Source: Bradyrhizobium canariense
GTDB lineage: Bacteria > Pseudomonadota > Alphaproteobacteria > Rhizobiales > Xanthobacteraceae
Direction of reading: 5' to 3'
Assembly: GCF_018130465.1 (NCBI RefSeq)
Contig: NZ_JAFCKJ010000017.1
Coordinates: forward strand, 1-64,000
Length of the DNA stretch: 64,000 nt
In this document: piece after piece, positions 8,467 to 20,617 of the stretch
How the letters are laid out: every line of letters begins with the position of its first letter
Numbering within the stretch: the stretch's first letter is position 1
Position numbers and translations under genes: made by a program
Notes under the pieces: model-generated
Database searches by the model: none
Told to the model about the DNA's origin: nothing
Seen by the model: the letters and a program-made list of their open reading frames with translations, nothing else

Positions 8467-11400
8467 ATGGAACCTACGCACGGCTCCCGCCTGGTTGTTA
8501 CAGTCCACGGAATAAGAACGTATGGTCAGTGGCAAGAGAGATTAGAACAACTGCTACATGAATCATTGTTGCCGGATCAGCAGATAGACTTTGTAAACTA
8601 CAAGTACGGGTACTTCTCCGTTTTTGCATTCATCTTGCCGATTTTCCGATGGATCATAGTGCGACGCTTTCGCAGCGAATTGATTTCGATCTCAACTGCG
8701 AAAACTTATTCTCGAATTGATCTTGTTGGGCATAGTTTCGGAACGCACGTTATCGGATGGAGCCTCATCGGAAAGAAGGCTCGGAAGATCCCTGGCATTC
8801 ATACAGTATTGCTTGCTGGAAGTGTACTCCGCAGCGGCTTTCCGTGGCGAGATCTAATCGGGACCAGGGTGAAGCGGGTCATAAATGACTGTGGTTCGAA
8901 AGATGCAGTTCTGCTCCTGAGCCAGTTTTTAGTTCTGTTCACAGGGATGGCGGGCCGCACAGGGTTTTCGGGGGCTACTGGATCCTCCTTCCGGAATCGT
9001 TACTCTGAATTTGGACATAGCGGCTACTTCACAGACGAAGCGGGCAACGCGAGCGATCAGTATATGCAATCGCATTGGCTCCCCGCACTTATCGATGACA
9101 GTGCAGTTAGCCCATTTGACAACCGCGTCTCGCACTGGAGTGACGGCGCTGTTACTTTTCTGGGAAACAACGCCGAGCCAATTAAGCTGACTGTCTATCT
9201 AGCTCCATTGCTTGGAATTCTGGTCTGGATTTACTCTCTCTACAGTTCCGAGAACGAGGCTCGCGCTCAGGCTGTGCTTGCTCGTAACAACGAAACTGTG
9301 CTTCGAATAGCCTCAGATGATCTTCGGAAAGCAGCCGATCGTTCGCGCGACGAAGCCTTACGACAACTTCGCCAAACTCAGATTCAAGAGTCTCTTCGAC
9401 TCACGGAAATCTCGAAGCAGCACGCTGACAAAGGCGATTATGGAACAGCGTTGCAGCTTGGTATCGCCGCTCTTCCTCGTCGCCGAGCGGATGATGATCG
9501 GCCTTACGTGGCGGAGGCTGAAAGGCGACTGTATGATGTTGTCACTCAGATAAGTGAGCTGGCTGTCTTTGAACACGACCAGAGCAATGTAAAGAGCATT
9601 AGCTTAAGCCCGGACGGCAACCGTGCCTTGATCTCAGGCGGCAATGCCATTCTGATTGATGTGCGGTCCGGTCGAAAGTTGAGTTCTTACTTTGACCAAA
9701 AGGCCAATGCTTCGAGAAGCGTTTTTGTAGACGATCAGCATGCATTCTTCACAACTACCGATGGTCAGGCATTAATCATCAGGCTCGAAGACGGCACTTC
9801 AGTAGCTCGCATGAACGCGGAAAGCGTTGTCAGCCTTCTGGCGCCGAGTTTCTGCCCATCTGCAGGACTTATAGTCACCAGCGATGCAGAAAAGGTCCAG
9901 CTGTGGGGTAAATCGGGGACCCTGAACTTCCAAGTTAATCATAAGGGTATCAAGTTCGCCCAACTATCTGGCGACTGCAAGGTCTTAACACTTAGCTATT
10001 ATGGCGTCTCGGGTTCGTACACAGAACTATGGGATGTTCCACGAAAGCAACTCACTTCTCGGCTTCGTGCTGATGGCAGCACCCACAGCATCGCACTTCG
10101 TCCAGGGCTGGCAGGCTTTGCGAGATCGATTTCATCGAACGACGTGACAATCACTGATGGTTCCGGTGAAAAGGTTCGGACGTTTCAAGCACATAAAGGC
10201 CGGGTTCAATCACTGGCATTTTCCAACGACGGGCTGCGACTTGCTTCAGTTGCGGATGACGGTCTCGCGATCGTCTGGGAAAGCGAGACTGGAAAAATAC
10301 TCGCTACGCTGGACGGGCGGATTGGTCCGCTCACACGAGTACTAGTCTCGTCGGACGGCTCGCTCGTGATAACGGGCGCACAAGATGGGACCGTGCAAAT
10401 TTGGAATTCAAATAAAGCTAAGCTGCTTAAAACCCTGCGGGGCCACACCGATGAGATTCTAGATCTGCTCCTTACGCCCGGCAAAGAGAGCCTATTCACC
10501 CTCTCACGCGACGGTTCAGCTCGTTTGTGGTCCGTTGGCCCTGTCCCAGCGATAGGGCGACAAGTCTGTTTGGGTGATGACTACTCCATACAGGGCACAT
10601 TTCCGTCTCCCGATGGGAGTAAAGTCGTGGTTTCTCCGGATTTTGGGATCCACTATCCTCATTCATCAGTTCTTATTGACGTGATCTCTGGTCAGCAACA
10701 GCAGCTTCGAGATCGGTCACTGACCTCGACTACCATGACCACGATCAGCTTTTCGCCCGACAATCAGCTAATGGCACTTGCATTTGTTGATAACACCGTT
10801 CGTATAACTTCAATTAACAATCGATCTCTTGTGTCGACCTTAGCCGGACATACCAAGGGAATTTTTCAAGTTATATTCTCTTCCGATGCTCGTCAGGTGT
10901 TCACGTTCTCTCGGGATGGATCGACTAAGGTTTGGGATACCGCTTCTGGCCGCGAACTCCGATCGTTGGAAACGATGATAACGAACCGCGGTTCACGGGT
11001 GTCACTGAACGGTAAACTTCTTGCCCCGCAAGGATACAACGGTCCGATTCTCGTCTGGGATTTATCCGACGGAACCGTGGTTCGCGAACTCCCTAATATG
11101 GCCTTGGGAGTTCGTTTCGATATTTCTGGTGACGGCAAGCATGTCGCGATGGCGAGGGGAAGGGACCTGACTATCTTGAGAGTGGACGATGGACTTATAG
11201 TGCGCAACATTGAAGCACGAAGCTATCTGTCCGGTTTACGGTTCTCCCCTTCGGGCAAAATGGTAGCTGCCGTCGGTGCACAAGAGGGGCGCATTTGGAA
11301 TATCGATAATGGAAACGAGACCGAGCTCTCAGAATATTCGGGAGAACTCGTTGAACTCGTATTCAATGCACGCGGAGATCGCCTCGCCGGTTCTTACAAA

Positions 11401-11655
11401 GATGGCACAGTTAAAATTTGGAGCAGCCAGAGCGGAGAATTGCTCGGCGAGTTATCGGCTAACTCTGAGCCAGCTAGGATGTGGTTTACCGATAACGATC
11501 GCTTTTTGGCGGCGACCTCAAGCGATGGTTGCCTGAGGGGTTGGCGGCTATTCGATGACGCCGACCGACTAGTGGAATACGCTAGGTCGGTTGGCCCTCG
11601 TGCCCTGACGAAGGGCCAGCGCCAGCAATTTTTTCTTTCCCAAGACACAAGGTAA
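8467..11655 (+). CDS. Alpha/beta-hydrolase-TM-WD40 fusion protein
   Basis: 1062 residues from the ATG at 8467 (GGAA six bases upstream); ATG 8443 or TTG 8392 would lengthen it slightly. Residues 8-235 look like an alpha/beta hydrolase: VVTVHGIRTYG at 10-20 and nucleophile elbow DLVGHSFGTH at 85-94 with Ser90. A membrane helix follows at 241-260, then a charged coiled coil at 261-315 and a TPR-like DKGDYGTALQLGIAAL segment at 321-336. Residues from about 370 to the end are a series of WD40 blades (for example VQSLAFSNDGLRLASVADDG, with GHTDEILDL and GHTKGIFQV repeats), enough for about two propellers. Such sensor-plus-hydrolase builds are common in NTPase-free stress or defence proteins; the ligand of the propellers is unknown. 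Faces the integrase tail to tail. Confidence 0.8.
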   Translation: MEPTHGSRLVVTVHGIRTYGQWQERLEQLLHESLLPDQQIDFVNYKYGYFSVFAFILPIFRWIIVRRFRSELISISTAKTYSRIDLVGHSFGTHVIGWSLIGKKARKIPGIHTVLLAGSVLRSGFPWRDLIGTRVKRVINDCGSKDAVLLLSQFLVLFTGMAGRTGFSGATGSSFRNRYSEFGHSGYFTDEAGNASDQYMQSHWLPALIDDSAVSPFDNRVSHWSDGAVTFLGNNAEPIKLTVYLAPLLGILVWIYSLYSSENEARAQAVLARNNETVLRIASDDLRKAADRSRDEALRQLRQTQIQESLRLTEISKQHADKGDYGTALQLGIAALPRRRADDDRPYVAEAERRLYDVVTQISELAVFEHDQSNVKSISLSPDGNRALISGGNAILIDVRSGRKLSSYFDQKANASRSVFVDDQHAFFTTTDGQALIIRLEDGTSVARMNAESVVSLLAPSFCPSAGLIVTSDAEKVQLWGKSGTLNFQVNHKGIKFAQLSGDCKVLTLSYYGVSGSYTELWDVPRKQLTSRLRADGSTHSIALRPGLAGFARSISSNDVTITDGSGEKVRTFQAHKGRVQSLAFSNDGLRLASVADDGLAIVWESETGKILATLDGRIGPLTRVLVSSDGSLVITGAQDGTVQIWNSNKAKLLKTLRGHTDEILDLLLTPGKESLFTLSRDGSARLWSVGPVPAIGRQVCLGDDYSIQGTFPSPDGSKVVVSPDFGIHYPHSSVLIDVISGQQQQLRDRSLTSTTMTTISFSPDNQLMALAFVDNTVRITSINNRSLVSTLAGHTKGIFQVIFSSDARQVFTFSRDGSTKVWDTASGRELRSLETMITNRGSRVSLNGKLLAPQGYNGPILVWDLSDGTVVRELPNMALGVRFDISGDGKHVAMARGRDLTILRVDDGLIVRNIEARSYLSGLRFSPSGKMVAAVGAQEGRIWNIDNGNETELSEYSGELVELVFNARGDRLAGSYKDGTVKIWSSQSGELLGELSANSEPARMWFTDNDRFLAATSSDGCLRGWRLFDDADRLVEYARSVGPRALTKGQRQQFFLSQDTR

Positions 11656-11675
11656 GCTAAAATGCGCTAGTCACA

Positions 11676-12836
11676 TTAGTCGCCCAACCTCGTTGCGAAC
11701 ACGGCAGCCGTTGCCTGCTTACCGTAGTACTCCTGAATGACTTCCACTGAGGTACCCATGTTACGGGCGACCTCGAACACTCCAACTCCATTCCGCAGCG
11801 TTTGCACCGCATAGAAGTGGCGAAGACTGTAGATGGTGTACTTCTCTCCGAAGCTACTCTTCAAAGTGCCCGCATCTCGCAGAGCTGCATTAAACTGATC
11901 GATCAGAGTTATGATCTCTGATCCATCGGGCATGACAAATAGCAAACCGTTGGGATCTTCCAACCGACGTTTTGTCAGATATTTGTCAACCCGCTTATTT
12001 GCAGCCGACCTGATGATAACATCTCGCTCTCCGGTCTTTCCTCGTACAACGAAGCGATAGTTGCTACGGCCCTTGTCGTCTTTGAATGGGTGAACGTCTC
12101 GCACACCTACATTGTTCGCTTCGCCCGGTCGGAAGCCCGAGTTCGCAAGAATCAAAACATAGATGCGAAGCAACTCCCGGCTCTTTCGTGTGCGGTCGTC
12201 TCGGGAGTCTTTTATTCGCCTGCATAGCGTTCGCCATAGCTGACGAAATTCCCAAAGCTCGAAAGCTGGCCGCACCCGCTTCTTCTTGGGTGTGAACGAT
12301 ACAGTGATCGGCGGCTTGTTTCCTCGGAGCTCAGCAGCCCACTTCACGATTGCTTTGCCAAGCATCATGTCCCACTGAAGGGTCTTGTCAGACGGATGCC
12401 GCTTGGCGTTCTTCGGAAGCGCATCGAACGAAGCATAGTAGTCCCGGCGCCACGGAATAAATTCCCGCATCACTTTGTCGTCGATGTCTTCGACAGCCAA
12501 CTGCCCAGCGTATTCACGCCAGAACTTCGAGACTCTCCTGATCTGCCGCAGCATCCCGGCCGAAGTCTTGCCGTGCGCATGATCCCGCTCACGAAAGCGG
12601 ATGTAGTCGTCGATGACAGCCGAAAATGATTTGGATTTCGGCGGAAGGCCCTGCTCGGCTCGATGTTCCAATTGGAACAGCAGCCGCCGGCCTGCCTGAA
12701 CGGCGATCTCCTCGACCGTCGTCTTCAACGATCGAGTGACGTATTTCCCCGGTGAAAGTCGCAGGCGGGCGTAGTAGGTGCCATTGCGCCGAAAAATCGT
12801 GAGCTTGCCATCCTCAAGATAGCGAGCGCCGTCCAT
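11676..12836 (-). CDS. int: Tyrosine recombinase/integrase
   Basis: 386 residues. N-terminal DNA-binding arm (1-60), SAM-like core-binding domain (about 70-175) and catalytic domain (about 190-380). Catalytic residues visible: Arg236 (NSGFRPGEA), Lys267, Arg339-His340 in YSLRHFYAV, and Tyr370 or 371 in EYYGK. The first His of the usual HxxR box is Tyr336 and the later His/Trp is Thr (NMGTS), a pattern seen in many rhizobial integrases. The gene begins 114 bases after the secA stop and reads the same way, as expected for an element using the secA 3' end as attachment site. Its first 53 codons are repeated in inverted orientation at 192-349. Confidence 0.92.
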   Translation of the reverse strand: MDGARYLEDGKLTIFRRNGTYYARLRLSPGKYVTRSLKTTVEEIAVQAGRRLLFQLEHRAEQGLPPKSKSFSAVIDDYIRFRERDHAHGKTSAGMLRQIRRVSKFWREYAGQLAVEDIDDKVMREFIPWRRDYYASFDALPKNAKRHPSDKTLQWDMMLGKAIVKWAAELRGNKPPITVSFTPKKKRVRPAFELWEFRQLWRTLCRRIKDSRDDRTRKSRELLRIYVLILANSGFRPGEANNVGVRDVHPFKDDKGRSNYRFVVRGKTGERDVIIRSAANKRVDKYLTKRRLEDPNGLLFVMPDGSEIITLIDQFNAALRDAGTLKSSFGEKYTIYSLRHFYAVQTLRNGVGVFEVARNMGTSVEVIQEYYGKQATAAVFATRLGD

Positions 12837-12950
12837 TCGTGGGGCCCCTGAAGTTCGGCAAGCACCACCGGGATCGAAACGCTTTCAAGAGTTAGACAAA
12901 AACGACGGAGTTTTGAACAGTCGAAATGTCTAACCCATTGATCTTATTGG

Positions 12951-15791
<2,841 letters not shown>

Positions 15792-16146
15792 GCCTAGTTC
15801 CTGTGTTCGCAATTCAACCGCGTTGCAGCCAAGAGGTTGTCACCCGCCTGCCTATCAACTCACCGTGACGTCTGGTGGCCCCAGAGCCCGGACTGCGGGG
15901 GGTCCATCCGCCATATGGGTGGGAGTTGGGCAAGTCTGGGTTCAACGGCCAAAAACGCAGCAAAATAAACGCCATCGCCATGGACGCGACCGGGCAGAGA
16001 TATGGCCCGGTCAGGGCCTTGTCAACGGCGGGCGCATTGCGGCCAATTCATCATTTTGACAGACTTTTCGCGTTGCCAAGCCCCCCTGAATTGGGCGAGT
16101 GTCCGCCCCGCTCGAGCAGCCCCCTGCTTCAACAAAAGGATTTTCC
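15792..16146. promoter_or_regulatory. Divergent promoter region of secA and the PPIase gene
   Basis: A 355-base gap between two genes facing apart, so it should hold both promoters. A TTGACA at 16056-16061 could be a -35 element for the rightward gene, but no convincing -10 follows; AAAAGGA at 16134-16140 is its ribosome site. No gene or repeat was recognised here. Confidence 0.35.
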
Positions 16147-17076
16147 ATGACCACCTCGTTCCCGGTAACCAAAACCGGCCTGCGCTTCGGCCTCGCCACC
16201 GCCCTCGTGGGCTGCCTTGCGCTGGCGCTGATCGCGGGTCCTGGCCGGGCTGCCGACGATCCGGTGCTGGCGAAGGTCAATGGCGCTGAAATCAAGAAGA
16301 GCGACGTCGCCATGGCCGAGGAGGAACTCGGGCCGAGCCTCGCCCAGATGGACCCGGCCACCAAGGACGAGAACGTCCTGTCCTTCCTGATCGACATGAA
16401 GATCGTCGGCAAGGCCGCCGAGGACAAGAAGGTCGCCGACGGCGAGGAGTTCAAGAAGCGCCTGGCGTTCGCCCGCAACCGCCTGCTGATGGACAGCCTG
16501 CTCGCCGGCGAGGGCAAGGCCGCCACCACCCCGGACGCCATGAAGAAGGTCTATGAGGAGGCCTCCAAGCAGATCACCGGCGAGCAGGAAGTGCGCGCCC
16601 GCCACATCCTGGTCGAGACCGAGGACGAGGCCAAGGCGGTGAAGGCCGAGCTCGACAAGGGCGCCGATTTCGCCGAACTCGCCAAGAAGAAGTCCAAGGA
16701 TCCGGGCTCGGCCGATGGCGGCGACCTCGGCTTCTTCACCAAGGAGCAGATGGTGCCGGAATTCTCGGCGGTCGCCTTCGCGCTCGAGCCGGGCAAGATC
16801 TCCGACCCCGTGAAGTCGCAATTCGGCTGGCACGTCATCAAGGTCGAGGAAAAGCGCAACCGCAAGGCGCCGGACTTCGAGCAGGTCAAGGCCCAGATCG
16901 AGCAGTATGTCACCCGCAAGGCCCAGGCCGACTACGTCGCCAAGCTGCGCGCGGAAGCCAAGGTCGAGCGGCTGGACCAGCCGGCCGATGCGGCAAAGGA
17001 CGCCAAGCCGGCTGATGCCAAGCCTTCTGATGCCAAGCCCGCCGACAGCAAGATGGCGCCGCCCGCGAAGAAGTAA
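16147..17076 (+). CDS. Exported parvulin-type peptidyl-prolyl isomerase
   Basis: 309 residues from the ATG at 16147, chosen for its AAAAGGA ribosome site and because an N-terminal signal peptide follows (hydrophobic ALVGCLALALIAG, cleavage likely after GRAA near residue 35). A SurA/PrsA-like N-terminal region precedes a rotamase domain (about 150-255) with RARHILVETEDEA, GGDLGFFTKEQMVPEFSAVA and FGWHVIKVEEK. It probably helps fold exported proteins in the periplasm. The tail is a low-complexity series of AKPADAKPSDAKPADSK units, likely a flexible or wall-reaching extension. Sits opposite secA, which suits a role in export. Confidence 0.92.
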   Translation: MTTSFPVTKTGLRFGLATALVGCLALALIAGPGRAADDPVLAKVNGAEIKKSDVAMAEEELGPSLAQMDPATKDENVLSFLIDMKIVGKAAEDKKVADGEEFKKRLAFARNRLLMDSLLAGEGKAATTPDAMKKVYEEASKQITGEQEVRARHILVETEDEAKAVKAELDKGADFAELAKKKSKDPGSADGGDLGFFTKEQMVPEFSAVAFALEPGKISDPVKSQFGWHVIKVEEKRNRKAPDFEQVKAQIEQYVTRKAQADYVAKLRAEAKVERLDQPADAAKDAKPADAKPSDAKPADSKMAPPAKK

Positions 17077-17121
17077 GAATTCGCTGTCACTTCACGGACG
17101 CCAATAGTATCTAACGTCGCA

Positions 17122-17145
17122 ATGGCCGGGCAAATGCCCGGCCAT
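17122..17145. terminator. GC-rich hairpin after the PPIase gene
   Basis: ATGGCCGGGC and GCCCGGCCAT pair around a four-base AAAT loop, ten base pairs, 45 bases after the isomerase stop. A T-run is lacking, so it may be a Rho-assisted terminator or an mRNA stabiliser. Confidence 0.55.
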
Positions 17146-17177
17146 CTGCATATCCAGACCCATCAAGGCGACCCGCG

Positions 17178-18419
17178 ATGTCCTCAACCGTCTCCCCGCT
17201 TGCGCCCAAAACCGTTCCCGACATGCCCATGATCGCGGGAATCCGTCTCGCGACGGCCGAGGCCGGCATCCGCTACAAGAACCGCACCGACGTGCTGCTG
17301 GCGGTGATGGACAAGGGCACCGCGGTCGCAGGCGTCTTCACCAAATCGAAATGCCCCTCCGCGCCGGTGGAATGGTGCCGCGCCAAGCTGAAGGGCGGCA
17401 AGGCGCGCGCGCTGGTGGTCAATTCCGGCAACGCCAATGCCTTCACCGGCAAGACCGGTCGCAGCTCCACCGCGCTGACCGCGAAGATCGCGGCCAAGGC
17501 CGTCGGATGCACCGAGGGCGAAATCTTCCTGGCCTCGACCGGCGTGATCGGCGAACCGCTGGACGCGACCAAGTTCGACGGCGTGCTCGGGCGTCTCGCG
17601 GAAACCGCCGAGGCCGGCGATTATCTGGCGGCCGCCAAGGCGATCATGACCACCGACACCTTCCCGAAGGTCGCGACGGCGACCGTGAAGCTCGGCAAGG
17701 CCAAGGTCACGATCAACGGCATGGCCAAGGGTGCCGGCATGATCGCGCCCGATATGGCGACGATGCTGTCCTTCATCTTCACCGACGCACCGATCGCGCC
17801 TGCCGCGCTGCAGGCTTTGCTCAAGAGCGGCGTCGAGGACACGTTCAACGCGGTCACGATCGACGGCGACACCTCGACCTCGGATACGCTGCTGGCCTTT
17901 GCCACCGGCGCTGCTGCAGAACACGGCGCGCCAAAGATCAGCCGGGCCAGCGACCCGCGCCTGAAAGCCTTCGTCAACGCCTTCAACGAGGTGCTCGCCA
18001 ACCTCTCCGAACAGGTCGCACGCGACGGCGAAGGCGCGCGCAAGCTGGTCGAGATCACCGTCGAGGGCGCCAAGACCAAGGCCTCGGCGCGCAAGATCGC
18101 GATGTCGATCGCGAACTCGCCGCTGGTGAAGACCGCGATCGCCGGCGAGGACGCCAATTGGGGCCGCGTGGTGATGGCGGTCGGCAAGGCAGGCGAGCCG
18201 GCCGACCGCGACAAGCTCTCGATCTCCTTCAACGGCATCCGCGTCGCCAAGAACGGCGCGCGCGATCCGTCCTATGACGAGGCGCAGGTGTCGGAGGCGA
18301 TGAAGGCGCCGGAGATCTCGATCAAGGTCTCGCTCGGCCTCGGCAAGGGCCGCGACCGCGTGCTGACCTGCGACCTCACCAAGGAGTATGTCGCGATCAA
18401 CGGGGATTACAGGTCGTAG
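17178..18419 (+). CDS. argJ: Bifunctional ornithine/glutamate N-acetyltransferase ArgJ
   Basis: 413 residues, normal for the family. ArgJ moves the acetyl group from N-acetylornithine to glutamate in the recycling arginine pathway, and may also start the pathway from acetyl-CoA. The precursor cuts itself at [14 protein letters not shown], just before the Thr that becomes the nucleophile (near residue 195). [12 protein letters not shown] and the C-terminal [17 protein letters not shown] are also typical. Whether it uses acetyl-CoA cannot be told from sequence. Likely transcribed alone after the hairpin at 17122-17145. Confidence 0.96.
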   Translation: MSSTVSPLAPKTVPDMPMIAGIRLATAEAGIRYKNRTDVLLAVMDKGTAVAGVFTKSKCPSAPVEWCRAKLKGGKARALVVNSGNANAFTGKTGRSSTALTAKIAAKAVGCTEGEIFLASTGVIGEPLDATKFDGVLGRLAETAEAGDYLAAAKAIMTTDTFPKVATATVKLGKAKVTINGMAKGAGMIAPDMATMLSFIFTDAPIAPAALQALLKSGVEDTFNAVTIDGDTSTSDTLLAFATGAAAEHGAPKISRASDPRLKAFVNAFNEVLANLSEQVARDGEGARKLVEITVEGAKTKASARKIAMSIANSPLVKTAIAGEDANWGRVVMAVGKAGEPADRDKLSISFNGIRVAKNGARDPSYDEAQVSEAMKAPEISIKVSLGLGKGRDRVLTCDLTKEYVAINGDYRS

Positions 18420-18434
18420 AGTTTACGACTGCCT

Positions 18435-18565
18435 CACCGTCATCCTAAGGGGAGAGCCGCGCGGCGAGCAGAAAGGATGAGCGGCCACGCTGCGGCCGTA
18501 CGGAAAGAGCCGGGCCGTCGCCCTTCGAGGGCCGCTGAAGCAGCGGCCACCTCAGGGTGACGGTG
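18435..18565. repeat. Dispersed palindromic repeat element
   Basis: Arms CACCGTCATCCTAAGG (18435-18450) and CCTCAGGGTGACGGTG (18550-18565) pair imperfectly and enclose further GC-rich stems. It fills the gap between two converging genes, typical of bradyrhizobial intergenic repeats, and may act as a bidirectional terminator. Confidence 0.7.
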
Positions 18566-18583
18566 AAAGAACTCTGATCCAAC

Positions 18584-19972
18584 TCACCCCGAGATCCGCG
18601 CGTCCGCGACCGCCTTCTTGAACAGCGCGTTCATCGCGGCCGAAATGCCCTGGGTGGGGCTAACCTCGAAATAGAATCCCGGGGAAGCGCAGCTCTGCAT
18701 GTTCTGCGCGATCTTGCTGTTCGGAGACGGCCCCCACGGCCCGGCGTTAAAGGGCGATATCCACGTGGTGTACCAGCCGTCAGTAGGCGGTTGGTATGTC
18801 GTGTACAGCACCGCGATCTTGATCCCGCGGTTCTTGATGGTCGTGCAGAGCGCCGGATTGATCGGCGACTGACAGCGGTTCGATGACGCGAGAGGATACG
18901 AGGAGGACGAGACACTACACATCGTCGTGCCCGAGTTGGCTTCGTCAGCGACGCCATCGGATACAAAAAACAGATATTTCAGCGGTGACGCGGATGTACC
19001 TGCTCCAGGCGAGGCGATTGCGCTATTGATTGCGGGAAAAATAGTGGTGAGGGGAGTATCTTTGTCGACAGTATACACGTCATTCTGACCGGCAACCGCC
19101 ATCAGGTCGATGTTTCCCGCCGCCGTCTTGGCGGAGGTCAGGCTCGAAGAGAGCGCGAACAGATTTCTCAATCCGATCGTCGCTGACGAAGCGCCGAAAT
19201 CGTAGATCGCCATTCTGAACTGGTTCGAATAGGTCTGAGTGGCCTGGGCTGTGTCCATCAAGTTCGCGCTCGCCTGGCGCACCACGTCAATTCGGGTCGT
19301 GATGCCGTTTGCTTTGGCGATGTCGTAGTTGCTTGTGCCGGCGGCCTTGGTGGTGTCGTGACACGCGAATGCACATCCGCCCGTCTTTGCCTGCAAATTC
19401 GTTATGTCGGTCGGTGTCGCTGCGACACCCATCGACGGAGAATTGTCGAGCAGGAGATAGAAGTCGACATAGAGCGGCATGTTGGCCGTCGACGTCGACG
19501 TGCCGCTCATGGTCAGCGCGGTCCTTCCGATCAGGCCGAGAAACATCGTGTTGATGGTGGCGGTGAACGAGACGGTCGAGTTGATGGTCGAGCCGCTCTT
19601 GACGACGGTCGGGGTGACGCTGTTGAGCGTATAGCCGGTCAGGTTGGCGCGATTGGCGTCGAAGATGTTCTGGGCGTCGGTGACGCCGACCGAGATCGTA
19701 CCATCCGTGGTCATCGAGCCCGCGGCGGCAAACCCCGGCGAGGCTTTGGCGATCGCACCGACGCTGGCCGCGTCGGCCGCGCCCTGAAGCTTCGCCCGGA
19801 CCTGCGTCGCGCGGGAGTAGTCGATCGCGCTGCCGATGAACGCGATCAGGGGAACGCAGCAGATTGCGAAGATCACCGCGACATTGCCGCGCCGGTCGCG
19901 GACGAATCGGCGGATAATAGTATCAAACACAGCGCGCATGGATCGGGCCCGGAATGGTTGAAGCGTTTCCAC
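18584..19972 (-). CDS. TadG-like pilus-assembly/vWA protein
   Basis: 462 residues from 19972; the ATG at 19939 (MRAVFDTIIRRF) is a likely alternative. N-terminal DRRGNVAVIFAICCVPLIAF is the Tad/Flp-family prepilin-like helix, followed by the usual ALDYSRA-like segment (SAIDYSRATQ). A von Willebrand A domain occupies about 170-455 with the MIDAS start YLLLDNSPSMG (DxSxS). In this family such proteins are anchored in the inner membrane and face the periplasm; roles in tight-adherence pili are known but no other tad genes are in the window, so it is an orphan here. Confidence 0.85.
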   Translation of the reverse strand: METLQPFRARSMRAVFDTIIRRFVRDRRGNVAVIFAICCVPLIAFIGSAIDYSRATQVRAKLQGAADAASVGAIAKASPGFAAAGSMTTDGTISVGVTDAQNIFDANRANLTGYTLNSVTPTVVKSGSTINSTVSFTATINTMFLGLIGRTALTMSGTSTSTANMPLYVDFYLLLDNSPSMGVAATPTDITNLQAKTGGCAFACHDTTKAAGTSNYDIAKANGITTRIDVVRQASANLMDTAQATQTYSNQFRMAIYDFGASSATIGLRNLFALSSSLTSAKTAAGNIDLMAVAGQNDVYTVDKDTPLTTIFPAINSAIASPGAGTSASPLKYLFFVSDGVADEANSGTTMCSVSSSSYPLASSNRCQSPINPALCTTIKNRGIKIAVLYTTYQPPTDGWYTTWISPFNAGPWGPSPNSKIAQNMQSCASPGFYFEVSPTQGISAAMNALFKKAVADARISG

Positions 19973-20079
19973 TCTAGGAACCGTGGATTAAATATGACTT
20001 ATGGAGACCTCGGAAACACGGGCCGTAACAGGGTTAACGAACCGTTGCGGATGATCCTTCAGCGAGCGACATTCCAGGC

Positions 20080-20490
20080 ATGACCGATCTCAAACTGACG
20101 CTCGTAGTGGCTTGCGCACTGGTCGACGCCGACAAGCGTGTCCTGATCGCGCAGCGCCCCGAGGGCAAGACGCTGGCCGGCCTCTGGGAATTTCCCGGCG
20201 GCAAGTGTGAGCCCGGCGAGCGGCCGGAGCAGAGCCTGATCCGTGAGCTCCACGAGGAGCTCGGCATCACCGTCGCCGAACCCTGCCTGGCGCCGCTGAC
20301 CTTTGCGAGCCACGGCTACGAGACGTTCCACCTGCTGATGCCGCTCTATATCTGCCGGCGCTGGGAGGGGCAGGTGACGGGCCGCGAAGGCCAGACCCTG
20401 GCCTGGGTCCGCGCCAACAAGCTGCGCGACTATCCCATGCCGCCCGCGGACATTCCGCTGATCCCGCATTTGATCGATCTGCTGATGTGA
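20080..20490 (+). CDS. mutT: 8-oxo-dGTP diphosphatase MutT
   Basis: 136 residues. The full Nudix box is present at about residues 40-62 (GGKCEPGERPEQSLIRELHE then ELGI), with the preceding WEFPGGK typical of MutT. It removes oxidised dGTP from the nucleotide pool and so lowers A:T to C:G mutation. The C-terminal PADIPLIPHL is also usual. Divergent from the TadG-like gene. Confidence 0.93.
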   Translation: MTDLKLTLVVACALVDADKRVLIAQRPEGKTLAGLWEFPGGKCEPGERPEQSLIRELHEELGITVAEPCLAPLTFASHGYETFHLLMPLYICRRWEGQVTGREGQTLAWVRANKLRDYPMPPADIPLIPHLIDLLM

Positions 20491-20496
20491 ATTGGG

Positions 20497-20617
20497 CGTG
20501 CCCCGGACGCAGCGCAGCGCTCTTGCGGTGCGCCGCAGAGCCGGGGCCCAGAGGCTACAGAGCTGGGTCCCGGCTCTGCGCAGCAGCGCAAGGGCGCCGC
20601 GGCGCGTCCGGGACACG
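20497..20617. repeat. Dispersed palindromic repeat element
   Basis: Long imperfect hairpin: GTGCCCCGGACGCAGCGCAG at the left pairs with the GC-rich right arm ending CGCGTCCGGGACACG, with an inner pair CCGGGGCCCAG/CTGGGTCCCGG. It lies between converging mutT and the methyltransferase gene. A shorter relative is at 21512-21573. Confidence 0.8.

Noticed and set aside
8322-8561. 79-residue frame before the WD40 gene
   Set aside because: Overlaps the hydrolase start in another frame and lacks a ribosome site or recognisable motif.
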